Both the position numbers and the translations under genes were made by a program. The notes beneath the pieces are model-generated. The model did not search any database. It was not told the DNA's origin and saw only the letters and a list, made by a program, of their open reading frames with translations. This document shows, piece after piece, positions 1 through 9,203 of a stretch of 64,000 bases of DNA. Source of the DNA: Brevibacterium sp. XM4083 (lineage in GTDB: Bacteria; Actinomycetota; Actinomycetes; Actinomycetales; Brevibacteriaceae); the NCBI RefSeq assembly GCF_006489205.2, contig NZ_VFYR02000001.1, positions 1 through 64,000 on the forward strand, in the 5' to 3' direction. Each line of letters opens with the position of its first letter. Within the stretch, counting starts at the first letter, position 1.

Positions 1-428
1 TGCTCACGGAGAAACGGTTTGCCAATAAGCAGCAGATCGCGGTGGTCACGGCTCGTGACAAGGGGTGTACGTTCCCGGGGTGTGATGCGCCTCCGGGGTG
101 GTGTGATGCCAATCATGTGGTCCCGCATGCCCGGGGTGGGTTGACGGAGGTCAACAATCTGGCTTTGGCGTGCAGTGCTCATCATCATCTGATGGATCGG
201 TCGGAGTGGGAGATGCGGATGATGGCCAATGGGCGCCCGGCGTGGGTGCCACCGGCATCGGTTGATCCTGCCCGGGAACCGGTCTTCCATCCCCGGTTCC
301 TGGCCGAGGACATCATGAGCACCCTCTTCGACGACCTCGGCGGCACGGGCGGCCACGATGAGGGTGGCGGGGGCGAGTCGGGTGCCAACGGGTCGAGTGC
401 CAACGGGTCGAGTCGGCCACCAGACTGA
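1..428 (+). CDS. HNH endonuclease domain protein, 3' part (DUF222-type)
   Basis: The reading frame is already open at the left edge (first full codon at position 3), so only the last ~142 residues of a longer protein are visible. They carry a typical HNH nuclease: a CTFPGC knuckle, the DANHVVPHARGG metal-binding core and a distal ACSAHHHLMD segment. This arrangement matches the C-terminal nuclease of the DUF222/HNH family, which is multicopy in many actinobacteria and whose biological role is poorly known. After the nuclease comes a Gly/Ser-rich tail with two copies of a GANGS-like unit. The N-terminal DUF222 part would lie outside the window. The HNH call is secure; DUF222 membership is an inference. 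Confidence 0.85.
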   Translation, partial: LTEKRFANKQQIAVVTARDKGCTFPGCDAPPGWCDANHVVPHARGGLTEVNNLALACSAHHHLMDRSEWEMRMMANGRPAWVPPASVDPAREPVFHPRFLAEDIMSTLFDDLGGTGGHDEGGGGESGANGSSANGSSRPPD

Positions 429-453
429 CCGGGCCAGGGGACAATTGTGCCCG

Positions 454-555
454 AACCCAATCAGTGCCAGAACCTAATCTGTATCCGAACCCGATCTGTA
501 CCCGAACTCTATCTGAGCCTGAGCTCAATCTGTGCTCGAACCCAATCTGCGGCTA
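454..555. repeat. 17-bp tandem repeat, six units
   Basis: The gap between the HNH gene and the siderophore-interacting gene holds six 17-bp units resembling AACCCAATCTGTACCCG, starting at 454, 471, 488, 505, 522 and 539. Units diverge at two to five positions. Downstream, to about 610, the sequence decays into looser CAATCACCATCTG-like units. I see no gene in 429-709. Confidence 0.8.
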
Positions 556-709
556 TGGGACCATCACCATCTGCGACTATGGAACAATCACCAACTGTGG
601 CTGTGGAACTGCCACCTGAACGACACCGCAGCCGACCAGACCGTCGGGGCACCGTCAGCTCGAGCTCGCCCCAAGATGAGACGATTCGCTCTCACCCCTC
701 GGCTCGTTC

Positions 710-1711
710 TCAGCCCTCGGCCTTGCCCTGTCGCCAGTAACCCATGAACGCGACCTGTTTGCGGTCGACGCCGACCTCCTGCACAAGGTAACGGCGCAGT
801 CGTTTGACCGGGCCGGCCTCGCCGGCGATCCACGCATAGAACGGGCGGGAGCCGTGCTCGGTGTCACTCGAACTGCTCTTCGCGGCCTGCGTGAGCAGGG
901 CAGGCGTGTCCCAGAGGATCTCCTCGTCGATATCGACATCCTCGAGTTCGACTCCGCCTCCCACGGACACCGACGCCCCCACCTCGGCGAGGGCTTTGTT
1001 CTCCGCGCGCACGGCCTCGCGCACCGCCGGCTCGAGAAGCGCACCGAAGTCGGCGTCGCCGCGCGGCAGCCACTCGACCTCGAAGCCCTCGGGGGTCGTG
1101 AGGTCGAGAATGTCGTCAGCGCTCGGAACCTCGATGACGGCCCTGCCGCTGACGGTCGCGTCCTTGAGCGAGTCGAGGATCGAGGCGATGGCAGGGACGG
1201 CGGTCTCATCACCGGCGAGCAGGATCTGATCGGCATCGCCGCAGTCGAACTCGATGCCGCCGTACGCGCCCTGGTGGTGACGGGACGGGCCGATGACGTG
1301 CAGTCGGTGGCCGATCTCAGCGTTCTTGGCCCAGGTCGCCGCTGGACCCGAATGGCCGTCATCATCGATGTGGAGCACCATGTCGACGACGAGTTCCCGG
1401 GCATCACCGCGCCACTCGCGGACGGTGTACGTGCGCATCGCCCCACGGACATCCTCATCGACCTGCAGCCACGCCTGGTACCACGGGTTCCCGGCCTCGA
1501 CCTGCTCGGCGAAGAAACCGAGGAGGTCGAACTCCGGAGCGCTCAGTCCGCCCGGCGGGATGATGAGCTTGAACCGCAGGTCACGCGGATGCCCGTCGGT
1601 GCCGAAATCCGCCAAGCCGTCACCACCGAAGGTGATGCGGCGGAATGAGGGGCTCAGGTCCTCGACGCCGATGACGGTGGCCTCGAAAGCGCCGATGGAT
1701 GCTCGTGACAC
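710..1711 (-). CDS. Siderophore-interacting protein (FAD-dependent ferric-siderophore reductase)
   Basis: A 333-residue protein of the SIP/ViuB family, which uses flavin and NAD(P)H to reduce ferric siderophores in the cytoplasm and release iron. The flavin-binding RTYTVREW motif lies in the N-terminal half, a nucleotide-binding LLAGDETAVPA segment in the middle, and the family's GYW motif near the C terminus. The frame stays open upstream, but the GTG at 1711 is the better start: a GAGGAG Shine-Dalgarno sits just before it and homology begins there. It is divergent from the siderophore-binding lipoprotein gene, with an iron box between them, so iron repression of both is likely. Confidence 0.9.
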   Translation of the reverse strand: MSRASIGAFEATVIGVEDLSPSFRRITFGGDGLADFGTDGHPRDLRFKLIIPPGGLSAPEFDLLGFFAEQVEAGNPWYQAWLQVDEDVRGAMRTYTVREWRGDARELVVDMVLHIDDDGHSGPAATWAKNAEIGHRLHVIGPSRHHQGAYGGIEFDCGDADQILLAGDETAVPAIASILDSLKDATVSGRAVIEVPSADDILDLTTPEGFEVEWLPRGDADFGALLEPAVREAVRAENKALAEVGASVSVGGGVELEDVDIDEEILWDTPALLTQAAKSSSSDTEHGSRPFYAWIAGEAGPVKRLRRYLVQEVGVDRKQVAFMGYWRQGKAEG

Positions 1712-1779
1712 GTGTTCTCCTCTGCCTCCTGCACGGGCAGGAGCGATCCGGCTGGTACTCGACGAGCATAACATCTTTG

Positions 1780-1798
1780 TTAGGTTAGCCTCTCCACA
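1780..1798 (+). promoter_or_regulatory. Candidate DtxR/IdeR iron box
   Basis: TTAGGTTAGCCTCTCCACA matches the left half and centre of the known DtxR/IdeR operator (TTAGGTTAG-S-CTAACCTAA); the right half is degenerate. It lies between two divergent iron-uptake genes, where an iron-dependent repressor would be expected to act. Confidence 0.7.
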
Positions 1799-1844
1799 AT
1801 GATGCTACGGTGATCTCGTTCCCGCTCCCTCTCGAAAGGTCGTC

Positions 1845-2810
1845 ATGCGCCGACGTCAGCTCCTGGCTCTCACCGCTCTCGCTCCGCTCGCCCTCGTCGC
1901 CTGCTCCACCGAGGCGTCCGAGTCCGGTGCCGCTCAATCCTCGGCGAAGAACTTCTCCTACTCGCCCGCCGGCTACGACGGGGTCACCGTCACCCTCGAC
2001 CGACCGGCTGAGCGCATCGCGATGGACTTCTACTCCGCAGCCGCGCTCGCGCCCTACGGCATCACTCCCGTCGCGGTCTTCGGATTCGGGCAGAACGAAT
2101 CCCCGGGCAAGTCGTTCGACTCCACGGGCGTCAAGGTCGTCGGCACCGACATGGAACTCGACACCGAGGCACTGGCCGCGACAATGCCCGACATCCTCGT
2201 CGCCTACGGCAACGAGACCGGCGACGGCTGGACCTGGTGGGATGACAAGCTCAAGGAACAGGTCACCTCGCTCGTCCCGTTCGTCCCGATCAAGCTCCAG
2301 GACCAGACACCTGACGACATGTTCGGCCAGTACGCCGCCGTCGCCCAGGCGATCGGTGCGGACACCGGCTCCGCGGAGATCGCCGCACAGCGCCGAGACT
2401 TCGATGCGGCACGGCAGCGCATCCGCGACGTCACCGCGGACAAGGACTGGCTCACGGTGCTCCTCGCGAACTTCAACGCCGACATCATCTACACCGCGAA
2501 GGACCTCGGCATCGCTCGGATGCTCGCCGACGACGGCGTGACCCTCGTGGGACCCGACTCCGGCGCCGACAGCTCATGGGCCGAGGTCTCGTGGGAGAAG
2601 ATCAGCGACTACCCCGCCGATGTCCTCCTCGTCCACGACGCCTCGGCCGACTTCGAGACGAATCCGATCTACCTCAGCCTGCCGACGGTCAAGGCCGGTC
2701 AGACCGGCACCTGGGACGACAAGCGCGCCTTCACCTACGACGGGTACGCAGCATGGCTCAACGACCTCGCCGAGGTGCTCGACCGAGCCGACGACATCGA
2801 CAAGAACTGA
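1845..2810 (+). CDS. Iron-siderophore ABC transporter substrate-binding lipoprotein
   Basis: A 321-residue FepB/FhuD-type binding protein that would capture ferric siderophore outside the membrane for an ABC importer. It begins with a short basic signal sequence and an LVAC lipobox, predicting lipidation at Cys20. The rest is the two-lobed periplasmic-binding fold of this family (for example PAERIAMDFYSAAALAPYGI near the start of lobe one). GAAAGG precedes the ATG. No permease or ATPase gene is adjacent, so the importer must be encoded elsewhere. The divergent neighbour is the siderophore reductase and both probably answer to the iron box between them. Confidence 0.9.
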   Translation: MRRRQLLALTALAPLALVACSTEASESGAAQSSAKNFSYSPAGYDGVTVTLDRPAERIAMDFYSAAALAPYGITPVAVFGFGQNESPGKSFDSTGVKVVGTDMELDTEALAATMPDILVAYGNETGDGWTWWDDKLKEQVTSLVPFVPIKLQDQTPDDMFGQYAAVAQAIGADTGSAEIAAQRRDFDAARQRIRDVTADKDWLTVLLANFNADIIYTAKDLGIARMLADDGVTLVGPDSGADSSWAEVSWEKISDYPADVLLVHDASADFETNPIYLSLPTVKAGQTGTWDDKRAFTYDGYAAWLNDLAEVLDRADDIDKN

Positions 2811-2976
2811 CCCGGCTGACTCCGGGCCCGGAACTGGTCGGGACCGCCCACGATCAGGTCTGCGTGCGCTCACGGCCGGAGACGGTCAGGACCCGACCTG
2901 GTCAGGCGCGGCGTCGCCGGCGCGGTCCCTCGCAGCAAACGGCCGAGCGTTCCGACAGCTGACCATTCCGGCAGCA

Positions 2977-3004
2977 ACGGCTCGTCCCGACGGTGACGAG
3001 CCGT
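2977..3004. terminator. Hairpin between convergent genes
   Basis: A perfect 10-bp inverted repeat (ACGGCTCGTC at 2977-2986 and its complement at 2995-3004) with an 8-nt loop lies in the 268-bp gap between two converging genes. No T-tract follows, as is common in G+C-rich actinobacteria. It could end transcription from both sides. Confidence 0.6.
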
Positions 3005-3078
3005 CCGTGCGGCGACGGGCCGTCCCTGCCACCGGCCATCACGGCAGCCGCAGGTCACCACCTCCGCCACCGCTCGTC

Positions 3079-6000
3079 TCAGTAGTCGTAGCCGTCGCTG
3101 ATGGTGATGACGACCTTCCCGTCGACGATCTCGGCGACGCCGTCGACGGAGAAGATCACCGTGTCATCGAATGCCCCGCCGTCGTCGAAGAACGAGTCGT
3201 AGCTGCCCGTCACCAGCGCCTCGCCCTCGGAGACCGTCGTGATCGCCCACGACGGACCGCCGTTGGGCCCGGCTCCCATTCCGCCGTCGTAGTAGTACGG
3301 ATCGGACGACGGATCGGACACCGTGACGGTCGGGTACGACGAGATCGACCACTTGAGATCCGTGGCATCGAAGCTCTCGGCGCTGTATGAGCCGAACGGG
3401 CAGCCATCGGGCTGAGCCACCGTCTTCTTCGCGCAGCTGTCGACGAGCGTCTTGACCTGCTTGTCGACCTCGCTGCGGAACGCGTCCGTCGGCTCGGGCG
3501 CGAGCAGCGCGGGATCACCTGCGTCGAGATCCTGATCCTCGACGCTGCCGCCGAAGAAGGTGCGGGCCTCGATCGGATCCGCGGAGACGAGGTCGCTCTT
3601 CTCGGCCAACCCGACGGTGTAGAGGGCGGGGAACGCCGGCAGGGAGAGCGCCGAGTCGGTCGTGTCGACGTCGATCCCGTTGACCTTGACCGTGCTCAGT
3701 CCCGGAGTGTCCACCGTCAGGGGCGCGAGCTCCGGCGACTGCAGCGTCCACTCGTCGAAGAAGAGCGCAGTCTTGCCCGACTTCACCAGCGAGAACTCGG
3801 TTGTGCTCTTGCTCCCGCCGAGGTCGAACGTCGCCGACACGAGCGCCTGATCATCGGCGACATCGGCGTCGGCGACGGAGATGTCGGTCGGCAGGGCCTT
3901 GGCGCCGCCGAGGACGTCGTTCGTCAGCAGCTGCCGCTGCTCGGCGGGCACGTCGACATCGGCGATCTCGAGCGCGCCTTCGGCGTCTCCGTCGGCAAGG
4001 CGCTGCAGATACTTCTCGACGGTGGCCTCGGGGCCGAACATTCCGCCGTTGACCTGCGTGACGACGATCAGCCCCGCGACGAGGACGAGGACCGCCGCCC
4101 CACTGATCACTCCGACGAGCGTCGCCTTCCTGCGGTTGAAGGGCTTGGCCGGCGGGGTCGCGGGATACCCAGCCGGAGGACCGGAGGGTGGGGCCGCGCT
4201 GCTGTTCCACTGCTGGGCGGTCGGCTGCTGACTCGATGCCGACGCGGCGTGCCCGGCCGCGTAGTGGCCCGCCGCTGAAGCGTAGGGCGCAGACGCGTCC
4301 TGTCCCGCGGTGGGGGACGCCCCTGCCGGTTGTGACCCCGACGCCGAGGTGGTGGTCGCGGCGGAGTGAGCATCTCCGGGACTGCTGCCACCGGATCCCG
4401 GGGAGACCGCGCCCGGCTGTCCGGGCGCACCCGCGTCACTTCCCGGTGCCGGGTACCCGGGTGCCACCGGTGGCGGCGGGGGAGGCGTCGACCCGCCGGC
4501 GACGGCATCGGGGTGGATGAGCGGGAAGCGCGGTTCGCTCATCCCGAGGGCGTGTCCCCAGTGCGGATGAATAGCGCGCCCGGCGAGGAGCTTCGCGACA
4601 CCGGGCATCGTCAGCGCCAGCCTCGGCCCAAGGGTGCGCGAGACCACCTCGATGAGGCCGCCCCAGACAGCGAATATGAGGAACGACCAGGCCAGCACGC
4701 CGATGCCGGCTTCAGCCGTGCCCATGCCGCCGAACATCTCCGTCGCCTGTGCCGAGCCCTGCAGGGCCGCGCGCAGAGGCAGCGCGAGGACCGAGAGCAG
4801 CCCCCACACCACGGCGAACGCGAGGGGAATCCGCCATGCGGTGCTCCACTGCCGGGGGTCGGGACCCTGCGCGGTCCAGTACGGACGCCGCGTGACCGTG
4901 GCGACGAGGGAGGCCGCGAGCACGGCGACGGCGACTGCGATGAGCCCCAGCCACAGCTGTCCCGGCACATCGTCGCTGAAGATCGTCAGTGTCTCCGAGA
5001 AATTTCCGGACTCCATGCCGAACGCGCCGGCCATCGAGGCGGTGAGACCACCGAGATGGACGAGCAGGGTGAGGATGAGACCCATGTTGACGAAGGTCAG
5101 GGGGACGAGCTGCCCGGGAACGTCGAGTCCGAGCGGCAGGACGAAGAGGGCGACGACGGACATGATCGCGACCATGACGATGAGGTGGATCCATGCGACG
5201 AGTGCGGCGGGAACGACCCAGCGGAGGAATCGCGCTCCGACCGCCTCGGTGCCCTTGAAATGACCGGCGATGCGACCCCACATGCTCACGGCGATGACGA
5301 CGAGGAGCGGAAGGAAGAACGATCGCGCGGTGACCGCGGAGAACTCGAGTGTGGCGCCCTGACTGCCCTCCATGAGCGAGAAGCGGGCGGCGAAGATGAG
5401 CTGGAGGACGAAGAGCACGATGGTGAAGGCGAGGGCGGAGATGCCGATGCGAATCCACGTCGACCCCCGATTGGGGGAGGGGGAGCGCAGCTCGCTCCAC
5501 CGGGTGAACCACCACAGCGTGCCGAGGACGACTGCGGTGATGATGAGAGGGGCACCGGAGAGGACGATGTCCCCACTGGCCGAGGCGAATCCGTCGGACT
5601 GGAACTCGAACCGCACGGCGGCCGAGCCGAACAGCGCCAGGGCGAGGAGGACGAAGGGGAGCGCGTAGCCGATCTTGTCGGTGCTCATGCCCGTGTACTC
5701 GGTGAATGAGTCGAGGTCAGACATCGAACCGGCGATCGCGGCGAGGATGATCGCGACGACGATGCCCGCGGCGAGGGCGATTCCCGGCGGGAGGAGAATC
5801 GCCCGCCACGTCGCACCCTGGGAGAGCGGGGCGGTGTAGCGCGATGACGGTCTCGGAGCGCCGAGGTGACTCTGACCTGGATAGGGCGAGCCCTGGCCGG
5901 CATAGGGCGAACCCTGGTTCGGGTCAGGCGAACTCTGGTATGGGTAGGGGGAGCCCTGTTGGGCGTAGGTCTGGCTCTGCGGGGAATACGGCTGGCCCGG

Positions 6001-7035
6001 CTGCGGAGAGGGCTGGCCGGGTTGGGGAGAAGGCTGGGATCCCTGCGTTGAGTTCTCTGAGCTCTGCGATGGGTAGGGCTGGGCTGCGTACGGCGAACCC
6101 TGTTCTGCTCCTAGTGAATGGAGCTGGCCCGACGTGCCGGGGGTGGGAGACTGCCCTCCTGGTGTCGCAGACGGTGTGTCCGTTGTCGCATAAGGATCGG
6201 CGGGCGGGTTCGCTGCGGCTGCGGAAGCCGCTCCTGGTATGGACGCCGCGGCTGCGGACGCCGCCGCTGCAGCCTCCGGAGAGAAGCGCGGATACTGTGC
6301 CGTCGCTTCCGTGGACTCGGGTGCGGAATTGGTCGGTGGAGCTCCCGGCTTCACGGGGACGTCTGCCTCGCCGCCGAAGGTGCCCGAGTCTGTGCCCGCG
6401 GCACCCGGCGAGTCAACAGTGCCAAGCGTGGCAGTCTGACCAGGCGAGTCAGCAGCGCCAGGCGTGGCAGAGGTGTCAGGCGAGGCAGAGGCGCTCGCCC
6501 TGCTGCCTTTCGGCGGCTGGTCGGCCTGAGTTTCGTTGGTTGCCTTCGCTGTCCCGGCGGCACTGCCCTTGTCGGTCGACTTCGCGGTCCCGGTCCGTTT
6601 GGCGCCGTCCGTCGCCTTCGCTGTCCCGGCGGCACTGACCTTGTCGGTCGACTTCGCAGTGCCGCTGGATCCGTCAGCAGCATTCGGCGCCCCGGTGCCT
6701 TTGACGTCGTTGGTCGACTTCGCCGCCCCGGTGCCTTCGGCTCCGTCCGTCGCCTCCGGCACCCCGGTTCCCTTCGCACTGCTTCCGTTGGCCCTGCTTC
6801 CCTTCGCAATGCCGGCAGCCTTCTCATCCCCAGTGCCCTTGACCGTGCCGGTCCCCTTAACCGTGCCGGTCCCCTTAACCGCGTGGGTTCCCTTCGCCTC
6901 GTCGGTTCCCTTGGCCGCCTCGGCGCCTTCGGCGCCAGCGGGGGAGCCGGGCCTGCTAGCTGAGTCCTCGGCGGCAGGGCGACGGTCGGCATCGTCGTCG
7001 TGTCCGGATGGGGGAGATGCGGGCGTTCTGCTCAT
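3079..7035 (-). CDS. Large repeat-rich polytopic membrane protein of unknown function
   Basis: A protein of 1318 residues with no function I recognise. Residues 1 to about 390 are low complexity, first Ala/Lys/Thr/Gly units such as VKGTG and GTAKSTDK, then Pro/Gln/Ser/Tyr units such as QGSPYPGQ. About ten hydrophobic helices follow (roughly residues 400-820), then a Pro/Ala-rich linker, one more helix and a C-terminal domain of about 270 residues predicted to be outside the membrane. That domain opens with EKYLQRLADGDAEGALEIAD, reminiscent of the DUF4878/NTF2-like folds often carried by actinobacterial surface proteins. The ATG at 7035 has GGAGG seven bases upstream. It is divergent from a smaller membrane-anchored protein of similar design. 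Confidence 0.8.
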   Translation of the reverse strand: MSRTPASPPSGHDDDADRRPAAEDSASRPGSPAGAEGAEAAKGTDEAKGTHAVKGTGTVKGTGTVKGTGDEKAAGIAKGSRANGSSAKGTGVPEATDGAEGTGAAKSTNDVKGTGAPNAADGSSGTAKSTDKVSAAGTAKATDGAKRTGTAKSTDKGSAAGTAKATNETQADQPPKGSRASASASPDTSATPGAADSPGQTATLGTVDSPGAAGTDSGTFGGEADVPVKPGAPPTNSAPESTEATAQYPRFSPEAAAAASAAAASIPGAASAAAANPPADPYATTDTPSATPGGQSPTPGTSGQLHSLGAEQGSPYAAQPYPSQSSENSTQGSQPSPQPGQPSPQPGQPYSPQSQTYAQQGSPYPYQSSPDPNQGSPYAGQGSPYPGQSHLGAPRPSSRYTAPLSQGATWRAILLPPGIALAAGIVVAIILAAIAGSMSDLDSFTEYTGMSTDKIGYALPFVLLALALFGSAAVRFEFQSDGFASASGDIVLSGAPLIITAVVLGTLWWFTRWSELRSPSPNRGSTWIRIGISALAFTIVLFVLQLIFAARFSLMEGSQGATLEFSAVTARSFFLPLLVVIAVSMWGRIAGHFKGTEAVGARFLRWVVPAALVAWIHLIVMVAIMSVVALFVLPLGLDVPGQLVPLTFVNMGLILTLLVHLGGLTASMAGAFGMESGNFSETLTIFSDDVPGQLWLGLIAVAVAVLAASLVATVTRRPYWTAQGPDPRQWSTAWRIPLAFAVVWGLLSVLALPLRAALQGSAQATEMFGGMGTAEAGIGVLAWSFLIFAVWGGLIEVVSRTLGPRLALTMPGVAKLLAGRAIHPHWGHALGMSEPRFPLIHPDAVAGGSTPPPPPPVAPGYPAPGSDAGAPGQPGAVSPGSGGSSPGDAHSAATTTSASGSQPAGASPTAGQDASAPYASAAGHYAAGHAASASSQQPTAQQWNSSAAPPSGPPAGYPATPPAKPFNRRKATLVGVISGAAVLVLVAGLIVVTQVNGGMFGPEATVEKYLQRLADGDAEGALEIADVDVPAEQRQLLTNDVLGGAKALPTDISVADADVADDQALVSATFDLGGSKSTTEFSLVKSGKTALFFDEWTLQSPELAPLTVDTPGLSTVKVNGIDVDTTDSALSLPAFPALYTVGLAEKSDLVSADPIEARTFFGGSVEDQDLDAGDPALLAPEPTDAFRSEVDKQVKTLVDSCAKKTVAQPDGCPFGSYSAESFDATDLKWSISSYPTVTVSDPSSDPYYYDGGMGAGPNGGPSWAITTVSEGEALVTGSYDSFFDDGGAFDDTVIFSVDGVAEIVDGKVVITISDGYDY

Positions 7036-7234
7036 GGGGAGTCCTCCGACTGCTCTCGCACACCGGTCGCTGCAGTGCGCTTGACGTGGCCGCTGGTCTG
7101 AAATCGGTTTCCCAGCAGATCGATGTTTCCATCGATCCATTCAGTTGTAGTGATGTCCTTATATTAGGCTGAGAATGGCGATGGAAGTTTCCGTGAAGAG
7201 AACTTTTTGACCGACAAGTGATCTGGAGCTGCCG

Positions 7235-8362
7235 ATGAGCACGAAATCTCCCCAGGGCAACGGCGACGAATGGCCGCGCGACGATTCGGCGGGCAGCGCT
7301 CAAGCGGAGAATCCCCGTGCCGAGAATGCGTGGAACCAGAACGGCGATTCGGGATGGGGTCGGCAGACCGACACCGGCTGGGGCCGAGGCTCCGGCACCG
7401 GAAGCACCGACACCGGCTGGGGCCGGAGCGCCGAGACGGGCTGGGGCAACGACAGTGCGGAACCGAACAGCCCCAGCATGCCCTACATCGCCGAGCAGAA
7501 CCCCGCGCGGCCCCCGCGCTCGCAGTCCGCGGCGACCGGAACGCCGGGAACCCCGCCAGCAAACGCGGCCACCCCACCACCGAGCGCGGCAGCACCACCA
7601 GCGAACGCGGCCACCCCGGGAGCACCACCGCCCAACGCTGCTGCCCGACCCGGAACTCCGCCGGGCGTGGCACCCCCGCCGGGTCCACCGGGTTCGAACC
7701 AGCTGCCGACCGGGATCGCACCCTCCGGCGCCGCACCCGCCGGTCAGCCGCCTCGGCGCAGCAAGGGCCTCATCGCCGCCGTCGTCGTGCTCGCGGTCAT
7801 CGCCGCGGCCGCGATCGGATTCGGCGCCCTGATGTTCGTCAACCGGGACGGTGACGAGGGGTCCACTGTCGCAGCGACGACGGCGCCGGCAGGCGAGGAC
7901 GCCTCGACGGCTCCGAGCGCCGGGCCGAGCGAGGACGCTGATCCGACCGAAGCTCCGGAGTCGTCCCCCTCGCTTCCCGCCGATCCGAAGCAGGCGCTCG
8001 ACCAGATCGTCACCACGGATCGGAAGACCGTCGTCGCCGACCTCGACGGCAAATGGGTGCCCCAGCTGAGTTCGAAGAAGGTCGGAATCGAAGCCGAGGG
8101 AAAGACGTGGGAACCGAAGGACATTCTCGCCGAACACGAGCAGATGCGGAAGGAATATCCGCGCGTACAACTGGTGTGGTCAGGGGATTTCGCGAGTTTC
8201 AAAGAAGACGATTTCTGGGTGACGATCGTCGGCATCGGCTATGACGATCCCGAGGACGCGCTGTCGTGGTGTTCGTCCAACGGACTCGGCCCCGACAACT
8301 GCTACGCGAAGCAGCTGAATACCTCAGGAGGGTATGAGGGCACGACGCGTCTGCAGGACTGA
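7235..8362 (+). CDS. Single-pass membrane protein with repeat-rich cytoplasmic part
   Basis: A 375-residue protein without a recognised function. The N-terminal ~170 residues are disordered, with four GWGR/GWGN repeats and then Pro/Ala runs (PPANAATP units). One membrane helix follows (GLIAAVVVLAVIAAAAIGFG). The C-terminal ~130 residues form a compact domain predicted to be extracytoplasmic, containing two cysteines (SWCSSNGLGPDNCYAKQL) that could form a disulfide. GGAG lies ahead of the ATG. It is transcribed divergently from the 1318-aa membrane protein, which also pairs a repeat-rich cytoplasmic N terminus with an outside C-terminal domain, so the two may work together. Confidence 0.75.
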   Translation: MSTKSPQGNGDEWPRDDSAGSAQAENPRAENAWNQNGDSGWGRQTDTGWGRGSGTGSTDTGWGRSAETGWGNDSAEPNSPSMPYIAEQNPARPPRSQSAATGTPGTPPANAATPPPSAAAPPANAATPGAPPPNAAARPGTPPGVAPPPGPPGSNQLPTGIAPSGAAPAGQPPRRSKGLIAAVVVLAVIAAAAIGFGALMFVNRDGDEGSTVAATTAPAGEDASTAPSAGPSEDADPTEAPESSPSLPADPKQALDQIVTTDRKTVVADLDGKWVPQLSSKKVGIEAEGKTWEPKDILAEHEQMRKEYPRVQLVWSGDFASFKEDDFWVTIVGIGYDDPEDALSWCSSNGLGPDNCYAKQLNTSGGYEGTTRLQD

Positions 8363-8421
8363 GGAACCGCTTCCCCCAGAGCCCTGCCGGTCCGACGCGC
8401 GACCCGGACTAAGATCGGACC

Positions 8422-9195
8422 ATGACTTTCTGGTGGCAAGAGCTGAGAACCAACCTTGCCCGATCCTTCGATGACCGCTCTGACCAGCGGTGGAACCATG
8501 CGATCGCGACGATGCCGGTGTCCGATCGGGCCGCTGAGATGTTCCGTGCGGTCGAAGACGAATTCCTCCTCACCGGAGCCGACACGCCGAGGTGGGACGA
8601 CCCGCACCGCAATCCCGACTTCGAATGGGGCCGGGTCAACGGCCCCGACGATCAGGCCGACGTCACCGACCACGCGAAGTTCGACATCGTCCACGCCCGA
8701 GCCCGCGCGTGGATCAACGTCCTGCGCCGGTGGGGAGGCAGCGCGCGGGAGAACCCCGAGGTCGACTGGGCGACCGATGATCCGTTCCTCGCGTCCGCCG
8801 ATCACGCCGAGGTGATCACGAGCGGAATCCCCGACAATCCCGAACTCGTCATCGGCTTCAACGACTACGTCCCCGATGACCACGGCGTCGACCTCGTCGC
8901 CAACGTCGTCATCGCCCTCGGCGACCCCGCGGTGTCACTGGCCCGCGTGCCCGACTGCGGCTGCGACTTCTGCGACTACGGCTCCGACGTCCTCCTCCAG
9001 CAGCTCGACAGCCTCATCTTCTCGATCGTCGACGGCTCCGTCGAAGCGCAGTCCGGCGGACAGTACTCCGGCTACCGCACCTCGTTCGACGCGGCCGGAG
9101 AGCTCTCCGGCGACGCCGCGCACAAGCCCGCGAAGCACCGGGCGCGCCCGTGGTTCGCCGACTGGTCGCCGCGTCCCATGCAGGACTGGGCCTGA
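8422..9195 (+). CDS. Conserved cytoplasmic protein of unknown function (DUF6226-like)
   Basis: A 257-residue soluble protein with no signal peptide or membrane segment. It is rich in Trp and Asp and has a C-x-C-x2-C cluster (DCGCDFCDYGSD, near residue 180) that could bind metal. I associate this pattern with the uncharacterised actinobacterial family DUF6226, but only from memory. It stands alone between a membrane protein on the same strand (59 bp upstream) and a convergent cyclodeaminase gene whose stop is only 8 bp away. Confidence 0.7.
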   Translation: MTFWWQELRTNLARSFDDRSDQRWNHAIATMPVSDRAAEMFRAVEDEFLLTGADTPRWDDPHRNPDFEWGRVNGPDDQADVTDHAKFDIVHARARAWINVLRRWGGSARENPEVDWATDDPFLASADHAEVITSGIPDNPELVIGFNDYVPDDHGVDLVANVVIALGDPAVSLARVPDCGCDFCDYGSDVLLQQLDSLIFSIVDGSVEAQSGGQYSGYRTSFDAAGELSGDAAHKPAKHRARPWFADWSPRPMQDWA

Positions 9196-9203
9196 GTCCG
9201 GGC

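Noticed and set aside
1-428. The HNH gene as an intron or phage endonuclease
   Set aside because: The motif order and the actinobacterial context fit the chromosomal DUF222/HNH family better, and no phage genes adjoin it.
4366-5709. Long plus-strand frame opposite the 1318-aa membrane protein
   Set aside because: It is acidic and low-complexity with no domain, and the minus strand has clear membrane helices. It is a typical shadow frame in high-G+C DNA.
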